The position numbers were made by a program, and so were the translations under genes. 5,505 nt of DNA, from the NCBI GenBank assembly GCA_964560875.1, contig CAZLMW010000226.1, forward strand, positions 1-5,505, in the 5' to 3' direction. How positions within the stretch are numbered: the stretch's first letter is position 1; each line of letters begins with the position of its first letter. This document shows, one piece after another, positions 1-5,505 of this stretch. This DNA comes from CAZLMW01 sp964560875. Lineage in GTDB: Bacteria > Myxococcota_A > UBA9042. The notes beneath the pieces are model-generated. The model was not told the DNA's origin. It saw only the letters and a list, made by a program, of their open reading frames with translations, and ran no database searches.

Positions 1-17
1 TTGCAAACAACGAGCAC

Positions 18-44
18 CTGCGCCGAGGCGAAGCTTTGGCGCAG
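18..44 (-). terminator. Possible weak terminator hairpin after the 286-aa gene
   Basis: The arms CTGCGCC (18-24) and GGCGCAG (38-44) form a perfect 7-bp stem with a 13-nt loop, starting 5 nt after the stop codon. On the minus strand the hairpin is followed by a modestly T-rich stretch (CGTTGTTTGC) rather than a clean T run. The stem is directly visible; the terminator role is inferred and weak. The rest of 1-48 holds no other feature I can support. Confidence 0.3.
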
Positions 45-48
45 TCTG

Positions 49-909
49 CTAGAAGTGCTTCTTGGCGTCGCGCAGCTCGGCTCGTTCGGAGGCGGTTGGC
101 GCGACGGTAATGGCCCAGTCGAAGATGGCGCTGCGCAACGTGACCGCGCGTGTGCGGTTGTAGATCACGTCGGCGGTGTACTCGATGTCGTCGACGTCCG
201 CTTCGGGGCGTTCGGAGGCGAGTTTGGCCACCGCGTCGAGGACAGCGCCCCAGGGACCGACCGACAAGCCGGCCTTGGTCCACGCTTCGAGCTCGCCGTC
301 TTCGACCGCTTTGCGGGCCGCTTCGAGCGACGGGTCGAAATCGGGGTGGCTCGGCGTTTCGCGACGGTCGGCGAGGATCAGACCGAGCAGCCATTTCTTG
401 CGCGCCGGGTGCAGGCGCAGGCCTTTGCCGGGGCCGAGATCGGTCATCCAGCCCAGCAGCAACGGCCAGCAGACATACTTGGTGCCCGACTTGGTGACGC
501 CGGCCGTCTCGGCGGCGCGCAGCTGCTTGACGACTTCGCCGCGGAGCTTGATTTGCAGCAGCGGTGCGCGTTTGGCGAGGGTCTGCACCATCTCCCGCGC
601 GCCGATCACGTTGGCCAGCATCGGGGCCGCCACACAATCCACCGCGTTGGCGCCGTAGCGCAGCTGTGCCGCCCCGCGCTCGGCGAGGTGAATCATGCCG
701 TCCTTTTCGACCAGCGCCTCAGCCTTGAGCAAGACGCCGATCATCGACTTGGCGTCGGCGGCAGCCTTGTCTCCGCCGCCCTTCTTCGCGGCGACATCCT
801 GGGCTTCTTCCAAGGTGGCCGGCAACGCATGGAGCATTCCATGGAGCGCGGTTTGGCCATCATCCCGCCCCCAACGGAGGTTGATCGGATCGACTTGAAG
901 TTGGGGCAC
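49..909 (-). CDS. Hypothetical protein, 286 aa, possible winged-helix segment
   Basis: I do not recognise this family. The start is GTG at 907-909, chosen because an AGGAG motif (plus-strand 915-919) sits 5 nt upstream; the stop is TAG at 49-51. The product looks soluble: no signal peptide and no convincing membrane helix. Residues about 52-85 alternate helix and a short charged turn (LVEKDGMIHLAERGAAQL), which resembles the end of a winged-helix fold, with helix 3 followed by a beta-wing. A second basic, helical stretch lies at about 103-160 and includes KSGTKYVCWPLLLGWMTDLG. Residues 165-185 are basic and 190-245 are acidic and helical. The gene follows hemB by 48 bp on the same strand with no clear terminator between them, so it is probably co-transcribed with hemB. 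A DNA-binding or regulatory role is only a weak guess. Codon use matches the neighbours, and the reading frame is real (strong RBS, sensible protein composition). Confidence 0.8.
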   Translation of the reverse strand: MPQLQVDPINLRWGRDDGQTALHGMLHALPATLEEAQDVAAKKGGGDKAAADAKSMIGVLLKAEALVEKDGMIHLAERGAAQLRYGANAVDCVAAPMLANVIGAREMVQTLAKRAPLLQIKLRGEVVKQLRAAETAGVTKSGTKYVCWPLLLGWMTDLGPGKGLRLHPARKKWLLGLILADRRETPSHPDFDPSLEAARKAVEDGELEAWTKAGLSVGPWGAVLDAVAKLASERPEADVDDIEYTADVIYNRTRAVTLRSAIFDWAITVAPTASERAELRDAKKHF

Positions 910-914
910 AGGGT

Positions 915-919
915 CTCCT
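915..919 (-). promoter_or_regulatory. Shine-Dalgarno AGGAG for the 286-aa gene
   Basis: On the minus strand AGGAG is followed by ACCCT and then GTG. The 5-nt spacing is good and decides the GTG start at 909; no competing start lies this close to a ribosome-binding site. Confidence 0.7.
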
Positions 920-957
920 GGGGACGGGTGGCAGCGAAGGTTGCATCGCTCTGGGTT

Positions 958-1962
958 TTACTCAACCAGCCAAGCGGCGGCTTGGCGAGCATAGTACGTG
1001 AGAATGATGTCGGCGCCGGCGCGTCGAATCGCGAGCAGGGATTCAAGCACAACGCGGCGTTCGTCGAGCCAACCATTTTGGCACGCGGCCTTGAGCATCG
1101 CGTACTCGCCGGAAACTTGGTAGGCGGCGACCGGCAACGTGGTGGATTCGCGCACGGCGCGGATGACATCGAGGTAGGGGCCGGCGGGTTTGACCATGAC
1201 CATGTCGGCGCCTTCGGATTCATCGAGGGCCACTTCCCGCAGCGCCTCGCGAACGTTGGCGGGGTCCATTTGGTAGGTCGACTTGTCCTTGGGGATCGGC
1301 TTGGACCCGGCGGCGCGGGGCGCTGAATCGAGGGCGTCTCGAAACGGTCCGTAGAACGCGCTTGCGTACTTGGCGGTGTAGCTGAGGATGCTGACGTCGG
1401 TGTGCCCGGCGCCGTCCAACCCGGCCCGGATCGCGGCGACCCGGCCATCCATCATGTCCGATGGCGAGATGATGTCGGCCCCGGCGGCGGCGTGGCAGAG
1501 CGACTGCTTGACCAGGATCTCCACCGTCTCGTCGTTGAGGACCACGCCTTGCGGCGACACGATGCCGTCGTGCCCGTCGCAGTTGTACGGATCGAGCGCG
1601 ACATCGGTGCACACCAGCAGGTCGTCGCCAAAGCGCTCCTTCAGTCCGCGGATCGCCACGGGGACCAGGCCGCTGTCGTCAAAGGCGCGCTCGCCGCGTT
1701 CGGTCTTGTGTTCGTCGCCGACCTTGGGGAAGAGCACGACGCAGCCGACGCCGTCTTTCAGCGCCGCTTCGGATTCGCGGTACAGGCCATCGAGGCTGTG
1801 TCGCGAGCACCCGGGCATCGACCCGATCGGGACGTCCGTTGCGCCGGCGTGGAAGAACAGCGGGTAGATAAAATGTTCCGCAGCGAGCCACGTTTCGCGG
1901 GCAAACGCGCGCGTGACGGGCGATTTGCGGTTGCGACGTGGGCGCGAGACGGGGTGGGGCAT
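958..1962 (-). CDS. hemB: Porphobilinogen synthase (delta-aminolevulinic acid dehydratase)
   Basis: This cytosolic enzyme condenses two 5-aminolevulinate molecules into porphobilinogen, the first common pyrrole of haem, sirohaem, cobalamin and chlorophyll synthesis. The protein is 334 residues, a normal HemB length, and complete from the basic N-terminal arm (RPRRNRKSP) through the YPLFF strand to the C-terminal LTYY segment. Both Schiff-base lysines are present: K198 in SYTAKYASAFYGPFRDA and K258 in MVMVKPAGPYLDVI. The metal site reads D120-V-A122-L-D124 and later D132, so Ala, Asp and Asp stand where zinc-type enzymes have three cysteines. This marks the zinc-independent, Mg-type class known from Pseudomonas and rhizobia. 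One Cys (C128) lies between, but not at a ligand position. The start is ATG at 1960-1962 with GGAG 8 nt upstream; the stop is TAA. The gene follows the amidase gene after a 209-bp gap that contains a tandem repeat, and precedes the 286-aa gene by 48 bp. Confidence 0.97.
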   Translation of the reverse strand: MPHPVSRPRRNRKSPVTRAFARETWLAAEHFIYPLFFHAGATDVPIGSMPGCSRHSLDGLYRESEAALKDGVGCVVLFPKVGDEHKTERGERAFDDSGLVPVAIRGLKERFGDDLLVCTDVALDPYNCDGHDGIVSPQGVVLNDETVEILVKQSLCHAAAGADIISPSDMMDGRVAAIRAGLDGAGHTDVSILSYTAKYASAFYGPFRDALDSAPRAAGSKPIPKDKSTYQMDPANVREALREVALDESEGADMVMVKPAGPYLDVIRAVRESTTLPVAAYQVSGEYAMLKAACQNGWLDERRVVLESLLAIRRAGADIILTYYARQAAAWLVE

Positions 1963-1970
1963 CGGGAGGG

Positions 1971-1974
1971 CTCC
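1971..1974 (-). promoter_or_regulatory. Shine-Dalgarno GGAG for hemB
   Basis: On the minus strand GGAG is followed by an 8-nt spacer and the hemB ATG. This supports the annotated start and shows that the tandem repeat (from 1981) ends just outside the ribosome-binding site. Confidence 0.65.
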
Positions 1975-1980
1975 GAGACA

Positions 1981-2115
1981 GGCAGTCCGAAGGTAGGCAG
2001 TTTGAAGTCAGGCTGTTTGAAAGTAGGCAGCTTGAAGGTAGGCGGTTTGAAGGTAGGCGGTTTGAAGGTAGGCGGTTTGAAGGTAGGCGGTTTGAAGGTA
2101 GGCAGTTTGAAGATA
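1981..2115. repeat. Tandem repeat, nine copies of a 15-bp unit
   Basis: Nine head-to-tail units of consensus GGCGGTTTGAAGGTA (plus strand) begin at 1981, 1996, 2011, 2026, 2041, 2056, 2071, 2086 and 2101. The units at 2041-2100 are four identical copies; the flanking units each differ at two or three positions. Such a pattern fits slippage expansion of the centre with decaying edges. Position 4 of the unit is G in the four central copies and A or T in all five outer ones. The array lies between the amidase stop and the hemB ribosome-binding site. Because the unit is a multiple of three, most frames stay open across it (FKPPT, PSNRL and YLQTA on the minus strand; GGLKV and GRRFE on the plus strand), so it produces long but probably meaningless reading frames. 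There are no spacers, so it is not a CRISPR array. Confidence 0.95.
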
Positions 2116-2116
2116 T

Positions 2117-2145
2117 GCCGGGCGCCAAGCATTACTCGCGCCGGC
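2117..2145 (-). other. Stem-loop between amidase stop and tandem repeat
   Basis: Plus-strand arms GCCGG-G-CGC (2117-2125) and GCGCCGGC (2138-2145) pair over 8 bp with a single bulged base and a 12-nt loop. It lies 26 bp past the amidase stop on that gene's transcript. No T run follows on the minus strand (the next bases are ATATCTTCAAAC), so intrinsic termination would be inefficient. It could stabilise the 3' end of the amidase message, act as a partial terminator before hemB, or be chance in GC-rich DNA. Confidence 0.35.
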
Positions 2146-2171
2146 AAGAATACCAACCGGGGCTGCTGGGG

Positions 2172-3746
2172 TTAGCCGACGACTCCGGGATCGACCGGTG
2201 TGTGTGGAAAGCCTTCATCGCCGCGCACGCTCTTTTCGATGGCGTCCATGACGGCGAGCACGAGGTCTTCGCGAAACGGTCGGGCGATGATCTGCACGCC
2301 TGTCGGCAGCCCTACACCGGCCTTTTCGATTGTGGCGAGCTTCTTCTCGACGCGATCTTCGCCCCGGGCAACCGCCTTGGCATCGGCCTTGGTCACGCGC
2401 GTGACCGGCACGATTCCGGCGGGGAAATTGAGGAACGTGTAGCGAAAAGCGTAGCTCAGGCCGAGCGTGAAATCACCGGACGCGCCATGGGGCATCGCCG
2501 GCACGCTGTGAGCGGGGCAGAGCACGGCGTCGAGCCCCAGCTTGGCCCACTTATCAAACTCGGCGCGGCGCATCTTCGTGCGTTCGTAGGCGACATCCCA
2601 GTAGTCGGTGACGCGCTTTTCACCGAGCGCACCCATCAGCCGCGACAGGCGGGCCTCGCCGCGGATCGCCAACGCCTTTTGGATCGCCGATCGCACCGGC
2701 CCGGGCAGGCGCAGGATGGTGGCCGACGTCTTCAGCGGCTGGATCCATTCCTCGCCGTCGAGCACCCGTTTCATGGTGCGCGCGCCGTCCGACGAGATCG
2801 CGGCCATCCACAGGTAGATCAGGTCATCGGCGCGGTCGGGTTCGTAGAGAATGACCTCGGCGCCGGCGTCGACCAGGGCTTGTTTGGCGCGTGCGACGGC
2901 GCGTTTTTGGCTCGGAGCAGCGGCAAGGAAGCCGTCGTGATCGAATACACCGATGCGCAGCCCGCTCAGATCGATCGCGTCGGGGTCGCCAAGCGGCACG
3001 GGCGCCACCTGCGGATCGAACGCGGCGTGGCTGGCGGGGTCGACCGTCCGCATCATCAGCTTGAGATCGGCCGTCGTTCGCGCCATCGGACCGATCTGCC
3101 CGCGGACCACTTCCTGGCCGGGATAGGCGCCGTGGCTGCCGCGACACGACCAGCGATCGACCGTTGGTTTCATGCCGACGATGCCGCAAAAGTGCGCGGG
3201 AATGCGGATGCTGCCGCCGATATCGGTGCCGACGCCCCACGGTGTCATGCCGGTAGCGATCGCCGCAGATTCGCCGCCCGATGAGCCGCCCGGACTGTGG
3301 CCGAGGTGCCACGGGTTGCTGCACAGGCCGTAGACGAAGTTGTCGGTCTCTTGCGCCAGGAGCAGCTGCGGGATGTTGGTCTTGCCGAGCACGATGGCGC
3401 CCGCGTCGCGGAGCGTCTTGACCAGTACGGCGTTGTCCTCGGACCGTTTTCCGACCCGCGACCGGCACCCCATCGTGGCGTCGGTGCCGGGGAAATCGAG
3501 GTTTTCCTTGATCGTGATCGGCAGTCCGGCGAGCGGGGGCAGATCGTCGCCGCGAGCGCGGGCTTCGTCGACCTTGCGCGCCTCTTCGAGGGCGTCGTCA
3601 TCCCGCCGCCAGACGATCGCGTTAACGGCGCCATTGCAGGCGTCGATTCGCGCGTGACAGGCCTTGATGAGCTCGACGGCGCTGACTTCGCCGGCTTCGA
3701 GCTTGGTCTTCAATTCGGTTGCGGAGAGCGTGTGCAGAGCATTCAT
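2172..3746 (-). CDS. Amidase-signature family hydrolase, FAAH-like
   Basis: This is a serine amidase of 524 residues with the Ser-cisSer-Lys catalytic triad. K80 lies in GLPITIKEN, the bridging Ser is S155 in SPGGSSGGES, and the nucleophile is S179 in GTDIGGSIRIP. The 75- and 24-residue spacings equal those of mammalian fatty acid amide hydrolase (K142, S217, S241), and the GGSSGGE and FCGIVGMKPT context is also FAAH-like. There is no N-terminal membrane helix and no signal peptide, so it is probably cytosolic. The substrate is unknown: fatty-acid amides, N-acyl amino acids, aryl amides or peptides' terminal amides are all possible. GatA is unlikely because gatB and gatC are absent and the loop reads IKEN rather than the usual IKDN. 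The ATG at 3744-3746 is preferred: homology to the family begins at residues 4-8 (LHTLSATELKTKLEAGEVSAVEL). A GTG at 3834-3836 would add 30 arginine-rich residues of non-family character, and neither start has a clear Shine-Dalgarno. The gene is divergent from the cyclic-nucleotide/KamA fusion. Confidence 0.93.
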   Translation of the reverse strand: MNALHTLSATELKTKLEAGEVSAVELIKACHARIDACNGAVNAIVWRRDDDALEEARKVDEARARGDDLPPLAGLPITIKENLDFPGTDATMGCRSRVGKRSEDNAVLVKTLRDAGAIVLGKTNIPQLLLAQETDNFVYGLCSNPWHLGHSPGGSSGGESAAIATGMTPWGVGTDIGGSIRIPAHFCGIVGMKPTVDRWSCRGSHGAYPGQEVVRGQIGPMARTTADLKLMMRTVDPASHAAFDPQVAPVPLGDPDAIDLSGLRIGVFDHDGFLAAAPSQKRAVARAKQALVDAGAEVILYEPDRADDLIYLWMAAISSDGARTMKRVLDGEEWIQPLKTSATILRLPGPVRSAIQKALAIRGEARLSRLMGALGEKRVTDYWDVAYERTKMRRAEFDKWAKLGLDAVLCPAHSVPAMPHGASGDFTLGLSYAFRYTFLNFPAGIVPVTRVTKADAKAVARGEDRVEKKLATIEKAGVGLPTGVQIIARPFREDLVLAVMDAIEKSVRGDEGFPHTPVDPGVVG

Positions 3747-3835
3747 CGACGCGCAGCATGGCCGCTGGCGAAAGGAACGGCAACGGACGCGCTGAACGCT
3801 CGGGTCTGAGGGGAAGTGAGGATTCTTCCGCACCA

Positions 3836-3848
3836 CCGATTGAATCGG
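3836..3848. promoter_or_regulatory. Perfect 13-bp palindrome, candidate operator
   Basis: CCGATT-G-AATCGG is a perfect 6-1-6 inverted repeat in the 161-bp divergent region, 89 bp upstream of the amidase ATG and 59 bp upstream of the fusion gene start. Its place between two divergent genes suits an operator that could act on either. No promoter hexamers could be assigned with confidence. A TTGAAT inside the palindrome and a later TATTGA are not spaced like a -35/-10 pair. The palindrome does not match the CRP consensus (TGTGA-N6-TCACA). Confidence 0.35.
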
Positions 3849-3895
3849 CGTCTCTGCGGCATTGCATCGCTATTGACCCGAACCGCACCGCACCC

Positions 3896-3899
3896 GGAG
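3896..3899 (+). promoter_or_regulatory. Shine-Dalgarno GGAG that decides the fusion gene start
   Basis: Two in-frame ATG codons lie at 3902 and 3908. GGAG is only 2 nt from the first but 8 nt from the second, which favours 3908. Confidence 0.6.
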
Positions 3900-3907
3900 A
3901 CATGATC

Positions 3908-5505
3908 ATGGGAGATTCCGCCGCCATCCATGCTTGGCTGGATAGTTCCGCCGTATTTGGTGGGCTGCCACAAGCCGCCATCTCAGACCTCTGCGATATC
4001 GCAACCATGGAGCGTTTCGACGCCGGTTCGCGCATCGTCTCGGTCGACGAACCTGGCGACGCGCTGTACGTCGTTGCTGAAGGCGCCCTGCGCGTCACTT
4101 TGCCTTCCTCCAAAGCTTCTCGAACCGCTGTGCTCGACCGGCTGACCCCCGGCCAGTTCTTTGGCGAGATGAGCCTGATCGACGGCCGCGAGCGCTCCGC
4201 CAACGTCACCGCCGCCATTGACAGCACGCTGGTGCGGATCGGTCGCAAGGAGTTCCTCGAGGTCGCGCAGCGGCACCCGGTGATCCTGCTCAACATCCTC
4301 AGCGAGATGTCCGAACGCCTGCGCCGCACCAACAGTGTGCTCGGCAACCTGAGCAACCTCGACGTGCTCGGCCGCGTGACCCGCAGCTTGATCGAGTACG
4401 CCGAAGACGTCGGCCGCGAGACCCGCGAAGGTCTGCTGCTCGATGAGCTCCCCCACCGCGCTCAATTGGCCGCGGCGATCCAGACCGGCGGCACGGACGT
4501 CGGCGAACACCACATCGACGACGTGCTCCTCGCGCTCGAGAGCCGCGGTCTCATCGAACGGACCGCCGACGGCATCCTGCTGCGCTACGAGTCACCGACC
4601 ATCGGCACGGTCCAGGAGCTGCTGACCTACTTCGAGCCCTCCGAGGAAGAGCGCATCGCCATCGAGGCCATGGCCGACCAGTTCCCGATGAAGATCACCC
4701 GGTCGTACGCCCAGCTGCTGCGCGACACCGAACCCGGCGACCCCTTGCGCGCCGTCGTGGTGCCGACCCCAGCCGAGCTGGAGCGCTTCCCCGACGACGA
4801 AGAAAAAGACGTCCACGCCGACGAAGCCCAGCACCAGCCGGTCGAAGGCATCATCCACCGCTACCCGGGCAAGCTCCTGCTGCTGCCGACGAGCGCCTGT
4901 TTCGCCCACTGCCGGTTCTGCTTCCGCTCCGGCAAGAAGGTCAGCACGCTGTCATGGGCCAAGGTCGACAAGGCCATCGACTACATCCGCAACAACCCCG
5001 AGATCCGCGACGTCGTCGTCACCGGCGGCGACCCGATGGTGCTGAGCATGCAGCGCCTCGACGAGATCCTCACCGCCATCCGCGCCGTGCCGCACGTGCA
5101 GATCATCCGGATCACCAGCCGCGTGCTCGCCTTTGAGCCCGACCGCATGACCGACGACATGATCCAAATGCTCGCCAGCCACAAGCCGCTGGTCTTCATC
5201 AGCTCGTTCCTGCACCCCCGCGAGATCACCCCCGCCGGCGTCGAAGCGATCGACAAGATGGCCGACTCCGGCATCGTCATGCTGCAGCAAGGCCCGGTCG
5301 CCCGCGGCATCAACAACGACTCGGACGTGCTCAAGGAGCTGTACGAGAAGCTCGCCAGCCTCCGCGTGATGGCCTACTGCGCGGGTTGGGGCCTGATCGC
5401 TCCGGGCATCCGCCACTTCGCCGCCGACGCCGCCGAAGTCCGCCAGATCCGCGACGGCCTGATGAACAAGACGTCCGGCTTCTGCGTGCCGCACTTCATC
5501 ACGCT
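3908..5505 (+). CDS. Cyclic-nucleotide sensor fused to KamA-like radical SAM aminomutase (3' truncated)
   Basis: One open frame of 532 codons runs past the window end; ATG 3908 is chosen for its 8-nt spacing from GGAG (ATG 3902 is the alternative). Residues about 9-125 form a CRP/FNR-type cyclic-nucleotide-binding domain. Its phosphate-binding cassette G86-E87 to R96-S97-A98 (GEMSLIDGRERSA) keeps the residues that bind cAMP in E. coli CRP. A dimerisation helix follows (about 126-160, ending LDVLGRVTRSLIEYA), then a winged-helix-like segment (about 178-228). Its recognition helix reads EHHIDD where CRP has RETVGR. From about 233 the protein is KamA family: LTYFEPSEEE, DPL, PTPAEL, IIHRYPGKLLLL, then C331-x3-C335-x2-C338 for the SAM-bound [4Fe-4S] cluster, R340 at the place of the carboxylate-binding Arg134 of clostridial lysine 2,3-aminomutase, TGGDP (372-376), LHPREIT and TSGFCVPHF. 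The PLP-binding lysine, expected a few residues further on, is outside the window. The position of substrate-binding Asp293 is L496, so the substrate is probably not lysine. Residues of EF-P-modifying EpmB resemble this core, but EpmB has no sensor domain. The likely reaction is PLP/SAM-radical amino-group migration, with ligand control inferred. Confidence 0.92.
   Translation, partial: MGDSAAIHAWLDSSAVFGGLPQAAISDLCDIATMERFDAGSRIVSVDEPGDALYVVAEGALRVTLPSSKASRTAVLDRLTPGQFFGEMSLIDGRERSANVTAAIDSTLVRIGRKEFLEVAQRHPVILLNILSEMSERLRRTNSVLGNLSNLDVLGRVTRSLIEYAEDVGRETREGLLLDELPHRAQLAAAIQTGGTDVGEHHIDDVLLALESRGLIERTADGILLRYESPTIGTVQELLTYFEPSEEERIAIEAMADQFPMKITRSYAQLLRDTEPGDPLRAVVVPTPAELERFPDDEEKDVHADEAQHQPVEGIIHRYPGKLLLLPTSACFAHCRFCFRSGKKVSTLSWAKVDKAIDYIRNNPEIRDVVVTGGDPMVLSMQRLDEILTAIRAVPHVQIIRITSRVLAFEPDRMTDDMIQMLASHKPLVFISSFLHPREITPAGVEAIDKMADSGIVMLQQGPVARGINNDSDVLKELYEKLASLRVMAYCAGWGLIAPGIRHFAADAAEVRQIRDGLMNKTSGFCVPHFIT

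Noticed and set aside
1..1326. Long plus-strand frame of 441 codons
   Set aside because: It is antisense to the 286-aa gene and hemB, begins with TTG at the window edge, has a Gly/Arg/His/Asp-rich composition typical of GC-rich shadow frames, and contains no recognisable domain.
1981..2115. CRISPR array
   Set aside because: Units are directly abutted with no spacers, and the 15-bp unit is too short.
1758..2156. Minus-strand frame with FKPPT repeats (and a sister frame with PSNRL repeats), like pentapeptide-repeat proteins
   Set aside because: The repeats are a by-product of a 15-bp tandem unit; both frames run into hemB out of frame and lack a credible start. They do not match the A(D/N)LxX pentapeptide consensus.
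1938..3284. Long plus-strand frame of 448 codons with GRRFE repeats
   Set aside because: It is antisense to the amidase, and its repeats only come from reading the 15-bp array in frame. No ribosome-binding site or domain was seen.
3747..3836. N-terminal extension of the amidase from the GTG at 3836
   Set aside because: The extra 30 residues are Arg-rich, unlike the family, and the GTG has no ribosome-binding site.
3840..3876. Sigma-70 type promoter (TTGAAT ... TATTGA) for the fusion gene
   Set aside because: The spacing is about 25 bp and the -10 match is poor, so it cannot be supported.
4952..5494. Minus-strand frame of 180 codons inside the fusion gene
   Set aside because: It is rich in His, Asp, Val and Ala, a composition produced by the complement of C-ending codons, and overlaps the conserved radical SAM core.

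Overview
This is a GC-rich window (by eye well over 60% GC, strongly G/C-ending codons) from a bacterial chromosome. It holds four protein genes and no RNA gene. Nothing in it fixes the taxon. The GC content, the metal-switched HemB and the unusual sensor/enzyme fusion would suit a myxobacterial or other 'deltaproteobacterial'-type genome or a related GC-rich environmental lineage, but that is a guess.

Layout: three genes lie on the minus strand, read right to left. They are an amidase-signature hydrolase (2172-3746), porphobilinogen synthase HemB (958-1962) and an unrecognised 286-residue protein (49-909). The amidase-hemB gap is 209 bp and is mostly filled by nine tandem copies of a 15-bp unit (1981-2115). 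HemB and the unknown gene are 48 bp apart and probably share a transcript. A 161-bp divergent intergenic region (3747-3907) carries a perfect 13-bp palindrome. To its right, on the plus strand, a long reading frame starts at 3908 and runs off the end of the window.

The plus-strand gene is the main point of interest. It reads without interruption as a complete CRP/FNR-type cyclic-nucleotide-binding module (effector pocket, dimerisation helix, winged-helix region) fused to a KamA-type (lysine 2,3-aminomutase family) radical SAM enzyme. The phosphate-binding cassette of the sensor looks intact. The helix that should contact DNA is acidic and histidine-rich and has lost the expected arginine. The aminomutase half keeps the CxxxCxxC iron-sulfur motif and the carboxylate-binding arginine, but has Leu where lysine aminomutases have a substrate-binding Asp. 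The simplest reading is an amino-acid-mutase-like enzyme gated by a nucleotide second messenger, acting on something other than lysine. This is inference from sequence alone.

The other genes are housekeeping or generic: HemB makes porphobilinogen for tetrapyrroles, and the amidase hydrolyses an unidentified amide. No pathway link between the minus-strand genes and the fusion enzyme can be read from the window.
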